Source: Brevundimonas vesicularis NBRC 12165
GTDB taxonomy: Bacteria; Pseudomonadota; Alphaproteobacteria; Caulobacterales; Caulobacteraceae
DNA length: 64,000 nucleotides
Reading direction: 5' to 3'
Assembly: GCF_001592205.1 (NCBI RefSeq)
Contig: NZ_BCWM01000008.1
Location: 1 to 64,000, forward strand
Numbering within the stretch: the first letter of the stretch is position 1; every line of letters starts with the position of its first letter. The notes beneath the pieces were generated by a model. The model was given only the letters and a program-made list of their open reading frames with translations, made no database searches and was not told where the DNA came from. Made by a program: the position numbers and the translations under genes. Of the stretch, positions 35,370-44,240 are shown in pieces.

Positions 35370-36428
35370 ATGAAGTCCGCCGCCCTGCCCGCCCCCTTCC
35401 AAACACCCACTTTGGCGTCGGTGACGGCGTCCGGACGCACGATCCGGCCGGGCGTCATGCTGTGCCTGCTGGTGACTCTGGCAGCCATCGGTCTGACCAG
35501 CATCGAGCGCGACGTGATCGGCCATGTCTGGCTGGAGCCGCTGGTGCTGGCCATCCTGCTGGGCGCCGCCGTGCGCACTGCCTGGACGCCCGATGCGCGG
35601 TTCAAGGCCGGGATCGACTTCTCGGCCAAGACCTTGCTGGAGGTCGCGGTGGTGCTGCTCGGCGCCTCGGTCAGCGCCGCCACCCTGTCATCGCTGGGCG
35701 TCGGCTTCGTCCTGGGCATCTTCGCCCTGGTCGCGCTCGCCATCGTCGTCGGTTTCGGCCTCGGTCGCGCCTTGGGCCTGAACCCACGCATGGCCCTGCT
35801 GGTCGCCTGCGGCAACGCCATCTGCGGCAACTCCGCCATCGCCGCCGTCGCCCCCGTCATCGACGCCGATGGAAAAGAAGTCGCCGCCTCCATCGCCTTC
35901 ACCGCCGTGCTCGGCGTGATCGTGGTTCTGGCCCTGCCCCTGCTGGGGGGCCTGATCCATCTGAACGGCGTGCAATACGGCGCCCTGGCCGGACTGACCG
36001 TCTATGCGGTGCCGCAGGTTCTGGCCGCCGCCGCGCCCTTTGGCGCCCTCGCCACTCAAACCGGCACGGTGGTCAAGCTGGTGCGGGTGCTGATGCTCGG
36101 TCCTGTCATCCTCGCCCTGTCACTGATCTTCCGCGACCGCGCGCCCGGCGCCGCAAAGCCCGGCCTGTCGCGCCTGCTGCCCTGGTTCATCATCGGCTTC
36201 CTTGTCATGATCGGCCTGCGCTCGTTTGACCTGATCCCGCAGGCCGCGCTGGCGCCCATGGCCGCCGCCTCCAGCCTGCTGACCGTCGTCGCCATGGCCG
36301 CCCTGGGTCTCCAGACCGACATCCGCGCCGTCGCCCGCGCCGGAGGCCGCGTCGTTGTCGCCGTCATCCTATCGCTGGGCGCATTGGTCGTGCTGGCGCT
36401 GGCGCTGATCCGGCTACTGGGTCTCTAG
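35370..36428 (+). CDS. YeiH-family putative sulfate exporter
   Basis: The 352-residue membrane protein has about ten predicted helices and the UPF0324/YeiH hallmarks: IDFSAKTLLEVAVVLLGASVS near residues 73-93, LLVACGNAICGNSAIAAVAP near 144-163, and PWFIIGFLVMIGLRS near 267-281. Members are annotated as putative sulfate or sulfonate-related exporters; direct evidence is thin. Start ATG 35370; a TTG two codons earlier is possible. LysR regulator divergent. Confidence 0.88.
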   Translation: MKSAALPAPFQTPTLASVTASGRTIRPGVMLCLLVTLAAIGLTSIERDVIGHVWLEPLVLAILLGAAVRTAWTPDARFKAGIDFSAKTLLEVAVVLLGASVSAATLSSLGVGFVLGIFALVALAIVVGFGLGRALGLNPRMALLVACGNAICGNSAIAAVAPVIDADGKEVAASIAFTAVLGVIVVLALPLLGGLIHLNGVQYGALAGLTVYAVPQVLAAAAPFGALATQTGTVVKLVRVLMLGPVILALSLIFRDRAPGAAKPGLSRLLPWFIIGFLVMIGLRSFDLIPQAALAPMAAASSLLTVVAMAALGLQTDIRAVARAGGRVVVAVILSLGALVVLALALIRLLGL

Positions 36429-37156
36429 ATCCCGCTGCCGCAATCCTCGACCGGCGGCGGGGTCAGCAGCAGAAAGGCGCGGATCCAGGCGGTCAGCACG
36501 GCCCGGTCGTTGGGCCGCTTCAGACTGTCGATCGCCTGATCCGCCACATCGTGCGGGATGCGCGCCCCGCGCCGTCCCTCGATCAGGGCCGCCGCATAGT
36601 CCGGCTGAAACTCCGGGTGACACTGGAACGAGATCGCATCGTCGCCCCAGGCCAGGCCGGCGTAGGGCGTAAAGCCGCTGGACGCGATCACCCGCGCATC
36701 GTCCGAAACCGCGACGACCTGATCCTGGTGCGACACGGGAATGGCGATCGTCCGCGCCCGTGGATGCATCCACGGCGCATCCTCGCGCACGTCATAGCGG
36801 TGCAGCCCCACGCCCCAGCCCTTGGACGATTTCTCCACCACGCCGCCGAACGCATGGGCCAGCGCCTGATGCCCGAAACAGATGCCGACCAGCCGCGTCC
36901 GCCCCCGCGCCGCCCTAAGCCAATCGATCAACTGCGGAATCCACGGCAGATCGTCATAGACCCCCGCCGCCGACCCCGTGACGATGGCCCCCTGAAAGAC
37001 CGAAGGATCCTCGGGCAGATGCCCCGACTGCACGTCAAACCGCGTGGTCGGCACACCCTCGCCCAGCAGGGCCCGAAACCGCGCGGGATAGTCGTCGAAA
37101 TCGTCCTTCAGATGCTCCGGCGGGTGTCCGGTTTCCAGAATGGCGATGCGCGTCAT
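36425..37156 (-). CDS. Class I glutamine amidotransferase-like protein
   Basis: The 243-residue protein has a type-1 GATase fold: nucleophile Cys in VGICFGHQALAHAFGG (about residue 93), oxyanion loop GSAAGVYDDLPW, and a His in SFQCHPEFQP near 180 as the second triad residue. It resembles stand-alone GMP-synthase-like amidotransferases (YfeJ type), which may hydrolyse gamma-glutamyl compounds. It overlaps the convergent YeiH stop by 4 bases. Confidence 0.87.
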   Translation of the reverse strand: MTRIAILETGHPPEHLKDDFDDYPARFRALLGEGVPTTRFDVQSGHLPEDPSVFQGAIVTGSAAGVYDDLPWIPQLIDWLRAARGRTRLVGICFGHQALAHAFGGVVEKSSKGWGVGLHRYDVREDAPWMHPRARTIAIPVSHQDQVVAVSDDARVIASSGFTPYAGLAWGDDAISFQCHPEFQPDYAAALIEGRRGARIPHDVADQAIDSLKRPNDRAVLTAWIRAFLLLTPPPVEDCGSGI

Positions 37157-37178
37157 GCGATCAACCTAGTGACTGCGG

Positions 37179-37994
37179 TCAGAAGGTCCAGACCTCGGCC
37201 CGTCCGCCCGCTTCGCCGAGCGCCCCCGCGACCCAGCCGCAGATCTCGGTCGCGGCCGCTTCCGCGCCCGCCGGCGGATTGACCACCACCATGGCGCAGC
37301 CGTTCATCTTCATCGGATTGGTCAGCGGCCTCAGCCGCGCCTCGGCGACCAGGGTCGGCCCCGCCTTGCCTTGCAGCCGCCGAATGAAGCCGTCGAAGGT
37401 CTCCAGATCCTTCAGCGGCGTCCAAATGGCCACCGTCGCCGTCGGATCGCGCCTCACCACCGAAATCGCGGTCTCGGCCGAGCGGATATAATCGTCGGGC
37501 TTTTCGAACGGCGGGTCGATCAGCACCAGCGGCCCGCGCACCTTCGCCGCCTCCCCCGCCACCGCCGCATAGCCGTCGCCCTCGCGCGCCTCGGCGTTCG
37601 CTCGCCCCGTCAGCGCCTCGCCCAGCATGGCCCGAACCGGCGGGTTCAACTCGAACCCTACATACCGACCGCCAGGCGTCAGCGCGTCCGCGATCAGCAA
37701 CGGCGACCCCGGATAGAACCGCGCCCCGCCCTCAGGATTCAGCGCCGCGACCTCGCCCGCCAGCGCATCCATCAGCGGCGTGCGCCCCTCCGCGGACATC
37801 AGCCGCGCCACGCCGGCCTCGGCCTCCCTGGACCGCGCGCCGTCGCCCGACAGATCGTACAGCCCCGCCCCCGCATGGGTGTCAAACACCGTCAGCGGCC
37901 CCGACGCCTGCCACGCCTTCACCAGCCAAAGCACCAGGGCGTGCTTGACCAGGTCGGCGAAGTTTCCGGCGTGAAAGCTGTGGCGATAGTTCAT
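37179..37994 (-). CDS. rlmJ: 23S rRNA (adenine-2030-N6)-methyltransferase
   Basis: The 271-residue enzyme methylates A2030 of 23S rRNA. It begins MNYRHSFHAGNFADLVKHAL, diagnostic for RlmJ, and has the N6-methyltransferase motif DPPFEKPDDY near residue 160 and YPGSPLLIADAL near 95 (motif X region). Length and order are normal. Single gene, divergent from the topoisomerase module. Confidence 0.93.
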   Translation of the reverse strand: MNYRHSFHAGNFADLVKHALVLWLVKAWQASGPLTVFDTHAGAGLYDLSGDGARSREAEAGVARLMSAEGRTPLMDALAGEVAALNPEGGARFYPGSPLLIADALTPGGRYVGFELNPPVRAMLGEALTGRANAEAREGDGYAAVAGEAAKVRGPLVLIDPPFEKPDDYIRSAETAISVVRRDPTATVAIWTPLKDLETFDGFIRRLQGKAGPTLVAEARLRPLTNPMKMNGCAMVVVNPPAGAEAAATEICGWVAGALGEAGGRAEVWTF

Positions 37995-38085
37995 GCCGCC
38001 TCGTCCCGCGCCCGGCCCGCGCGGTCAAGCGGAACTCGCGCGCCAGACACGGCGTTCGGCCTAAGTCCTTGTACGGAAAGATGCG

Positions 38086-38430
38086 ATGGCCGCCAAAACC
38101 ACCCTCACCGACGCGCAACGCAAGCCGCCCAAGGGCGTCGCGACCCAGGCGAAGCGGGGTCTCGACCTGCGCGACAAGCACGACCGGGGCGGCACCGAGG
38201 TCGGCGTACGCCGCGCCCACCAGTTGGCGGATCAGAAGCCCGTCTCGGACAAGGACATCAAGGACATCTACAGCTACTTCGCCCGCCACACCGTGGACAA
38301 GGACGGCAAGGGCTGGGGCAGCCGTACCGATCCTTCGGCCGGCTATATCGCCTGGCTGCTGTGGGGCGGCGACCCGGCCGAGCGCTGGATCAAACGGCTG
38401 CATGATCGCCTCGAAAAGGCGAACGGGTGA
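38086..38430 (+). CDS. Small basic protein coupled to topoisomerase IB
   Basis: A 114-residue protein with a Lys-rich N-terminus (about residues 1-50) and a C-terminal domain (DIKDIYSYFARHTVD, PSAGYIAWLLWGGDPAERW). The SAGYIAWLLWGGD pattern resembles a short region I associate with phage head-maturation proteins, and no other motif is seen. Its TGA overlaps the start of the topoisomerase gene (GTG 38427 or ATG 38430), so the two are probably translated together. A DNA-binding accessory role is an inference. Confidence 0.7.
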   Translation: MAAKTTLTDAQRKPPKGVATQAKRGLDLRDKHDRGGTEVGVRRAHQLADQKPVSDKDIKDIYSYFARHTVDKDGKGWGSRTDPSAGYIAWLLWGGDPAERWIKRLHDRLEKANG

Positions 38431-39452
38431 TGGCCGACGGATCGCACGCCTTCGACATCGCCGCCGAAGTCCCTCAAGGCCTCAGCTATTGCAGCGACGA
38501 GTTCGCGGGCCTGACCCGCCGCCGCGCCGGCAAGGGCTGGTCCTATCGCGACGCCAAGGGCAAAACCGTCACGGACGCCAAGACCCTGGCCCGCATCCGC
38601 GCGCTGGCCATTCCGCCCGCCTGGACCGATGTCTGGATCTGTCCCAAGGCCAACGGCCATATCCAGGCGACCGGCCGGGACGTGAAGGGCCGCAAACAAT
38701 ACCGCTATCACAACGACTGGAGCACGGCCCGCTCCGAGAACAAGTTCGACAAGCTGCCGGCCTTCTCGCGCAACCTGCCGAAACTGCGCGAAAAGGTCGA
38801 ACATGACCTGGCCCTTCGCGGCGTCTGTCGCGACAAGGTGCTGGCCACCGCCGTGCGCCTGCTGGAGATCACCCTGATCCGGGTCGGCAACTCCATCTAC
38901 GCTAAACAGAACCGCAGCTACGGCCTGACGACCCTGCACAAGCGCCACATTGATGTCGACGGCGCGGCCCTGACGTTTGAGTTTCGCGGCAAGAGCGGCA
39001 AGGATCACAGCGTCAGCGTCAAAGACCGGCGCCTAGCCAAGGTCGTGCGGCAGCTGGAAGGTCTGCCCGGCCAGCAACTCTTCAAATACCGCGCGGCCGA
39101 CGGCGCGCTGTGCCCGGTCGATTCCGACGACGTGAACGCCTACATCCGCGAGGCGATGGGCGAGCAGTTCTCGGCCAAGGACTTCCGCACCTGGGCCGGC
39201 ACCGTCTCGGCGGCGCGGGCGCTGCGCGACACCGAGGCCCCGACCTCGCCCACCGACGCCAAGCGAAAGATCACCGTCTGCGTGAAGGCCGTCGCCGGCC
39301 TCTTGGGCAACACCCCCACCGTCTGCCGCGCGTCTTATGTCCACCCCAAGGTCTTCGCCCTGTTCGAAAGCGGCGAAATCGGCAAGGCCTTGCCGGGGTC
39401 AGAGACCAAGGGGTTTGAAAAGGCGCTGATCAAACAGCTGCTCGCGGTGTGA
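38427..39452 (+). CDS. DNA topoisomerase IB (eukaryotic/viral-type)
   Basis: The 341-residue enzyme relaxes supercoils through a 3'-phosphotyrosine. An N-terminal domain (GKGWSYRDAKGKTVTD, IPPAWTDVWICP) is followed by the catalytic domain: RVGNSIYAKQNRSYGLTTL near 149-167, the Arg in DFRTWAGTVSAAR near 248-260 and the nucleophilic Tyr in CRASYVHPKVF near 314. This is the bacterial poxvirus-like TopIB family, common in alphaproteobacteria. It overlaps the preceding small gene. The start is GTG 38427 or ATG 38430. Confidence 0.93.
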   Translation: MMADGSHAFDIAAEVPQGLSYCSDEFAGLTRRRAGKGWSYRDAKGKTVTDAKTLARIRALAIPPAWTDVWICPKANGHIQATGRDVKGRKQYRYHNDWSTARSENKFDKLPAFSRNLPKLREKVEHDLALRGVCRDKVLATAVRLLEITLIRVGNSIYAKQNRSYGLTTLHKRHIDVDGAALTFEFRGKSGKDHSVSVKDRRLAKVVRQLEGLPGQQLFKYRAADGALCPVDSDDVNAYIREAMGEQFSAKDFRTWAGTVSAARALRDTEAPTSPTDAKRKITVCVKAVAGLLGNTPTVCRASYVHPKVFALFESGEIGKALPGSETKGFEKALIKQLLAV

Positions 39453-39518
39453 CGCGGTGGCGGCCTAAATTCGGCGCGGCATCTTCTGAACGGTTCGCCC
39501 CCGCCCTATCTTCGCCCC

Positions 39519-40322
39519 ATGCCAATAGCCCGTCTCGACAGTCGCGCCCTGATCTCCGTCACGGGCGAGGATGCGAAACCCTTTCTGCACAATCTGTTGA
39601 CCCAGGATGTGGAGACGCTGGCCGAAGGCGAACTGCGGTTCGGCGCCCTGTTGTCCCCGCCCGGCCGTCTGCTGTTCGACCTGTTCCTTCTGGGACAGGC
39701 TGACGGCGTTCTGCTGGATGTGGCGACTGAGCGTCGCGACGCCCTGATCCAGCGCCTGTCGATGTACAAGCTGCGCGCCAAGGTTCAGGTCGCCGCCGAC
39801 GACCGCCCGGTCTTCGCCGCCTGGCCCGAGGCCCCCGCCGGCTTCATCCCCGACCCCCGCACGCCCCTGATGGGCGGCCGTCTCTATGTCGAGGCGACTG
39901 CTGACGCCGCCGAGGCCGACTACGACGCCTACCGCCTGTCGATCGGCCTGCCCGATCCGACCGCCGACGCGCCCCAGGACAAGACCTATCCGATCGAGGC
40001 CGACTTCGACCTGCTGAACGGCATCGACTTCCAGAAGGGCTGTTTCGTCGGCCAGGAGACGACCTCGCGGATGAAGCGCCGGGGCACGATCAAAAACCGG
40101 ATGCTCCCGTTGGACTTCGACGGCCCGCCCCCCGCCTTCGGCGCCGAGGTGCTGAAGGGCGAACTGCGCGCAGGCGAAGTCCTCTCGGGTCAGGACGGTT
40201 CGGTCATGGCCCTGCTGCGCATCGACCGCCTCGACGGCGACCTGACCGTGGACGGCCGCCCGGTGCGCTTGCGCAAACCCGCCTGGATGGGCGAGGACGT
40301 CCTTCCCTCCTCCAACGCGTGA
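39519..40322 (+). CDS. ygfZ: YgfZ/GcvT-like folate-binding protein
   Basis: The 267-residue protein has the tetrahydrofolate-binding GcvT fold (ALISVTGEDAKPFLHNLLTQDV) and the signature KGCFVGQETTSRMKRRG near residues 173-189, with the conserved Cys. YgfZ supports assembly or repair of certain Fe-S enzymes. It may be co-transcribed with the SDR gene 7 bases downstream. Confidence 0.9.
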   Translation: MPIARLDSRALISVTGEDAKPFLHNLLTQDVETLAEGELRFGALLSPPGRLLFDLFLLGQADGVLLDVATERRDALIQRLSMYKLRAKVQVAADDRPVFAAWPEAPAGFIPDPRTPLMGGRLYVEATADAAEADYDAYRLSIGLPDPTADAPQDKTYPIEADFDLLNGIDFQKGCFVGQETTSRMKRRGTIKNRMLPLDFDGPPPAFGAEVLKGELRAGEVLSGQDGSVMALLRIDRLDGDLTVDGRPVRLRKPAWMGEDVLPSSNA

Positions 40323-40329
40323 GTCCCCC

Positions 40330-41088
40330 ATGAAGATCGCCGATCAGATCGTCCTCGTCACCGGCGGGGCGCGCGGCGTCGGCGCCGCCTGCGTCCGCGC
40401 CTTCGCCCATGAAGGCGCTCGCGTCGTCATCAATTGGAGGAACAGCGGCGAGGCCGCGAACGCCCTGGCCGCCGAGATCGGCGAGCGCGCCCTCGCCCTC
40501 CAGGCCGACGTGACCGACCGCGCCGCGGTGGACGCCATGGTCGCGGCCGCGCAAGGCCGTTTCGGCGCCCCCGTCACCACTGTCGTCAACAACGCCCTGG
40601 ACTACAGCTTCAACGGCGACGCCCGCTCTCAGATGACCGCCATCGGCTGGGACGAGATGGATCACCAGTTCTCGACCGTCGTGCGCGGCGCCCTGAACCT
40701 GATCCAGGCGACCGCCCCCGGCATGGCGGCCGCCCGGTTCGGCCGCATCGTCAACATCGGCACCAACCTGTTCCAGAATCCGGTCGTGCCCTACCACGAC
40801 TACACCGCCGCCAAGGCCGCCCTGCTCAGCCTGACCCGCACCGCCGCCGGCGACCTCGGCCCTGACGGCATCACCGTCAACATGGTCTCGGGCGGTCTCC
40901 TGCGCACCACCGACGCCAGCGCCGCCACGCCCGAGGCCGTCTTCGACCTGATCGCCGGCATGACGCCGCTGCGCAGCGTCACGACCCCGCAAGAGTTCGC
41001 CGACGCCGTCCTCTTCTTCGCCTCCCCCTGGAGCCGCGCGGTCACCGGCCAGAACCTGGTCGTGGACGGCGGGTTGGTCCGGGACTGA
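40330..41088 (+). CDS. SDR-family oxidoreductase (3-oxoacyl-ACP reductase-like)
   Basis: The 252-residue Rossmann enzyme has the NAD(P) motif TGGARGVGA near residue 13, the VNN-A motif near 92, and Tyr-x3-Lys in YHDYTAAKAAL near 157-167, with PWSRAVTGQNLVVDGGLV at the end typical of FabG-like SDRs. Substrate unknown. A 170-bp inverted repeat begins 12 bases after the stop. Confidence 0.9.
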   Translation: MKIADQIVLVTGGARGVGAACVRAFAHEGARVVINWRNSGEAANALAAEIGERALALQADVTDRAAVDAMVAAAQGRFGAPVTTVVNNALDYSFNGDARSQMTAIGWDEMDHQFSTVVRGALNLIQATAPGMAAARFGRIVNIGTNLFQNPVVPYHDYTAAKAALLSLTRTAAGDLGPDGITVNMVSGGLLRTTDASAATPEAVFDLIAGMTPLRSVTTPQEFADAVLFFASPWSRAVTGQNLVVDGGLVRD

Positions 41089-41099
41089 AGCCCTCTGAA

Positions 41100-41269
41100 T
41101 TTCGTCATCCTCCGGCAAGCCGCTTGCGGCGCAGACCGGGGGACCCAGCGGCGTGCGTGAGCGCGAACCTGTCGCGGCTTCTGTGTTCAACCATCCAGCG
41201 GCGGATGGATTTCGCCTTCGGCGCCGCTGGGTCCCCCGGTCTCGCTCTGCTCGCCGGAGGATGACGAAA
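41100..41269. repeat. 170-bp intergenic inverted repeat
   Basis: Outer arms of 17 bp (TTTCGTCATCCTCCGGC at 41100-41116, complement at 41253-41269) and inner arms of 21 bp (41133-41153 with 41222-41242) form two perfectly paired blocks. The central loop contains a further small hairpin (CCATCC...GGATGG near 41190). There is no transposase, no direct flanking repeat and no coding character. Its motif (GGGGGACCCAG) looks like a dispersed alphaproteobacterial palindromic element, but copy number cannot be checked here. The remaining gap to the tag start, 41270-41532, shows no gene. Confidence 0.85.
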
Positions 41270-41532
41270 GAGCGACGCCATCCATCGTATCGCCCTGAAA
41301 CTTCCACCAGCATTTCCGCAACTTGTTTGCGACCAGCGTCAATCGACCAGCCCCCGCCGCCGACGCCCCTACTATGCGTGGTTTTAAGCCGGAGGCCGCA
41401 AAACCTGACCGCATCACATCGAGCCCAGCCTCCGAGATTAGACGAATTAGACACTTTAGACGGTGTTTTTCCTCCGTCGCCCCGACGCCGAACGCCCTTC
41501 CATCGATCGGAACAGACTGGCAACTTCAGGCC

Positions 41533-42141
41533 ATGACCGACTCACACGCCCCAGAGGGTCTCGGCGGCCGATGCGGCTGGTGCGGGACCGACCCGCTCTA
41601 TGTCGCCTATCACGACACCGAATGGGGCGTGCCCGAGCGTGATCCCCGCGCCCTGTGGGAAAAATTGGTGCTCGACGGCTTTCAGGCCGGCCTCGCCTGG
41701 ATCACCATCCTCAGAAAACGCGAGGGCATCCGCGACGCCTTCGACGGTTTCGATCCCGAGATCGTCGCCCGCTATGGCGAGGCAGACATCCAGCGCCTGC
41801 TGAACGATCCGCGCATCATCCGCTCGCGCGCCAAGATCAACGCCGCCATCCGGGGCGCCCAGATCTGGCTCCAGATGCGCGATGACGGCGAGGACTTCTC
41901 CGCCTGGCTCTGGTCCTTCGTCGGCGGCGAGCCGATCCAGACCCCCTACGCCGACTATCGCCAGTCCCCGACCCAGACCGAACAGTCCGTCGCCATGGCC
42001 AAGGCGCTGAAGAAGCGCGGCTTCAACTTCTGCGGCCCGGTCATCGTCTATGCCTTCATGCAGGCCGTCGGCATGGTCAACGATCACCAGACGACCTGCT
42101 TCCGTCACGCCCAGGTTCGTGCGATGGCGGGCCATGGCTAA
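41533..42141 (+). CDS. tag: DNA-3-methyladenine glycosylase I
   Basis: The 202-residue glycosylase removes 3-methyladenine from alkylated DNA. The N-terminal zinc Cys is in RCGWCG, followed by [15 protein letters not shown] and [20 protein letters not shown] near residues 45-64, and the C-terminal zinc ligands in [13 protein letters not shown]. The ATG at 41533 begins the conserved protein; upstream codons in the same frame are not conserved-looking. It overlaps rnhB by 8 bases. Confidence 0.95.
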   Translation: MTDSHAPEGLGGRCGWCGTDPLYVAYHDTEWGVPERDPRALWEKLVLDGFQAGLAWITILRKREGIRDAFDGFDPEIVARYGEADIQRLLNDPRIIRSRAKINAAIRGAQIWLQMRDDGEDFSAWLWSFVGGEPIQTPYADYRQSPTQTEQSVAMAKALKKRGFNFCGPVIVYAFMQAVGMVNDHQTTCFRHAQVRAMAGHG

Positions 42142-42775
42142 AGCCCCCGCGAATCCGAAAGCCTTCCCGACCCTCGTGCTGGAAACGGTGCTGATGCAGC
42201 GGGTCAACGGTCACGTCTGTGGCGTGGACGAGGCCGGGCGCGGTCCCTGGGCCGGGCCGGTTTCGGCGGCGGCCGTGATCCTGAACCCCGACGACCTCCC
42301 GCCCGGCATCGACGATTCCAAGGCCCTGACCGAAAAGCGTCGCGCCGCCCTGGAGCCCGAGATCAAGGCCCGCGCCGTCGCCTGGGGCGTCGGCTTCTCC
42401 TCCGTGGAAGAGATCGAGGAACTCAACATCCTGCACGCCACGGGCTTGGCCATGTGCCGCGCCATCGAGGCCTTGCAGGTCCAGCCGGTCGCCGCCCTGG
42501 TCGACGGCAACTATCGCTTCAAGCTTCCCTGCGAAATCCAGACGGTCGTCGGGGGCGATGGACTGTCGCTATCCATCGCGGCGGCCTCGATCCTGGCCAA
42601 GACCGCGCGAGACCGGTTGATGATCGATCTGGATGCCCAATATCCCGGCTACGGCTTCGCCAGTCATAAGGGCTACAACGCTCCGATCCACCAGAACGCC
42701 TTGAAAGCCCTGGGCCCCTGCCCCGCGCATCGGCGCAGTTGGTCCCCGATCAAGGCGCTGTTGCAGGAGGCCTGA
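42134..42775 (+). CDS. rnhB: Ribonuclease HII
   Basis: The 213-residue enzyme removes ribonucleotides from DNA and RNA-DNA hybrids. Catalytic residues are in [15 protein letters not shown] (Asp and Glu near residues 30-31), [13 protein letters not shown] near 58, and AALVDGN near 119; the last Asp is in [15 protein letters not shown] 42134 lies inside the tag 3' end, giving likely coupling of two DNA-maintenance genes. Confidence 0.95.
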   Translation: MAKAPANPKAFPTLVLETVLMQRVNGHVCGVDEAGRGPWAGPVSAAAVILNPDDLPPGIDDSKALTEKRRAALEPEIKARAVAWGVGFSSVEEIEELNILHATGLAMCRAIEALQVQPVAALVDGNYRFKLPCEIQTVVGGDGLSLSIAAASILAKTARDRLMIDLDAQYPGYGFASHKGYNAPIHQNALKALGPCPAHRRSWSPIKALLQEA

Positions 42776-42782
42776 CGCCGTC

Positions 42783-43061
42783 TCAGATATGCAGGAAGCC
42801 ACCCAGCAGCGCGCCCATCAGGGCCGCCACAGCCGCCCCGGCGATCGCCATCATCCAGCGCGGCGGCGGCGCCACCTCGGGCTCGACATCGATCTGCTCG
42901 ATGGGTTGAGCAGCTTCGACCGGCCGCGCGTAGCGTGCGGCGTTGTGGGTGAAGGTCGCATCCGCCGTTCGCGGCGCCCACGAGCGCGGCTCGGCCCCCG
43001 GCCGCACGCGGTAGTCGTCGGGGCGATCGGTCTTGGGGGCGGTGTGCGGGTGCGGTTGCAT
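42783..43061 (-). CDS. Small C-tail-anchored uncharacterised protein
   Basis: A 92-residue protein with a polar N-terminus (MQPHPHTAPKTDRPDDYRVR) and one C-terminal membrane helix (MMAIAGAAVAALMGALLGGF, about residues 69-88). Codon use is normal. No family recognised. It lies between convergent rnhB and the DNA methyltransferase gene 62 bases upstream. Confidence 0.6.
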   Translation of the reverse strand: MQPHPHTAPKTDRPDDYRVRPGAEPRSWAPRTADATFTHNAARYARPVEAAQPIEQIDVEPEVAPPPRWMMAIAGAAVAALMGALLGGFLHI

Positions 43062-43123
43062 AGTCCCACAACGGCACGCAGCGATTCGCGTTCCGCCCTA
43101 CCCTCCGTTGTTTTCGTTGGTGT

Positions 43124-44161
43124 CTATGCGGCCACGGGCAGGGACACCGGCCGCTCAGTGACCACGAACAGGTGCTCGACATTCTTGAGCCGCCCGACCT
43201 GCCCGACCTTCTCGCCCTTGGGATTATGGATCCCGATCCGGGCGCCGACGTATCGCGGATGCGCCACCTCCAGGACCTGAACATGGCCCCTCGCCGACAG
43301 CATCTCGACCAGGTCGGCGCGGCTCAGATACCCCTCGTCGTTGAAGCTGACGATCAGGTTCGGCGCCTTGACCCGCTCGATCACCGTCCGCAGCGCCGGG
43401 CCGATGCCTGGCCGACTGTTGAAGGCGCTTTTGCGCGTCCTCACGTCCACCCGCTTGTTGGCGACCCCATAGGTCTCTGGCTGGTCCCACAGCACCAGGC
43501 TCTCCCAACAGTGGTAATTCCCCAGATAGGAATGCTGGTTGTAGGGCGGATCCAGATAAACCAGGTCCGCCTCGACCTGTTCAGCGATCTCGACCGCATC
43601 GCCCTGCGTCGCGCGGCACGGCCCGTCCACGGCCGGGACCAGATCCGGCGTGCGCAGCTCCAGCGTCTTCAGCGCCCTCGGCGCCCACTGCTTCATATAG
43701 GCCATCTGAACCCCGGCGGTGGAATCCACGCGGTCCGCCGCCTCCATCAGGCTGACCAGGGCGATGGCCTTAAGTTCCGGCTCCAGTCCCATGGCCTCGA
43801 TCCGGTCGCGCATGGCGTCGATCCGCGCACCGTTGTCCGGGTGGAAATACCGCGCGTCCTGACAAAAGGCCTGGGTGAACCAGCCCGCCTCGGGCTTCAC
43901 CGTCCGCAGCTCGGCCAGCACGACCTCGGCCCGCTCGACCCACCGCTCCCGATCCGCCTGTACATAGGTCGTCGCCAGGGCGTGGGCATAGGCGTTCAGG
44001 TCGTTCGACCACACCTGAAACCCCTGCTTCTTCAAGGCGTGCCCGACCCGCGCTGTGCCCGAAAACAGATCGCACACCCGCCCGCCCTGCGGCAGCACCC
44101 CCGCCACCGCACCCGTCACATGCCCCAGCAAGGCGCGCTTGGAGCCGATATATTTGATCAT
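43124..44161 (-). CDS. N6-adenine DNA methyltransferase without restriction partner
   Basis: The 345-residue enzyme has MIKYIGSKRALLGHV and DLFSGTARVGHALKKQGF (SAM motifs, residues 1-50) and the catalytic DPPYNQHSYLGNYHCWES near 198-215. Motif X then I then IV order and D12-like features fit a type II adenine-specific DNA methyltransferase. The C-terminal third (RYVGARIGIHNPKGEKVGQVG) is probably part of target recognition. No restriction endonuclease lies beside it. It is not CcrM-like in its C-terminus. Recognition site unknown. Confidence 0.87.
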   Translation of the reverse strand: MIKYIGSKRALLGHVTGAVAGVLPQGGRVCDLFSGTARVGHALKKQGFQVWSNDLNAYAHALATTYVQADRERWVERAEVVLAELRTVKPEAGWFTQAFCQDARYFHPDNGARIDAMRDRIEAMGLEPELKAIALVSLMEAADRVDSTAGVQMAYMKQWAPRALKTLELRTPDLVPAVDGPCRATQGDAVEIAEQVEADLVYLDPPYNQHSYLGNYHCWESLVLWDQPETYGVANKRVDVRTRKSAFNSRPGIGPALRTVIERVKAPNLIVSFNDEGYLSRADLVEMLSARGHVQVLEVAHPRYVGARIGIHNPKGEKVGQVGRLKNVEHLFVVTERPVSLPVAA

Positions 44162-44240
44162 GACGCGGCCCGACTCATCGCGGCAGCATAGCGGGTTGCA
44201 GCGAAGCGCGAGAGGGGCCGCGTCGAGAGCCCCCGCAGCC

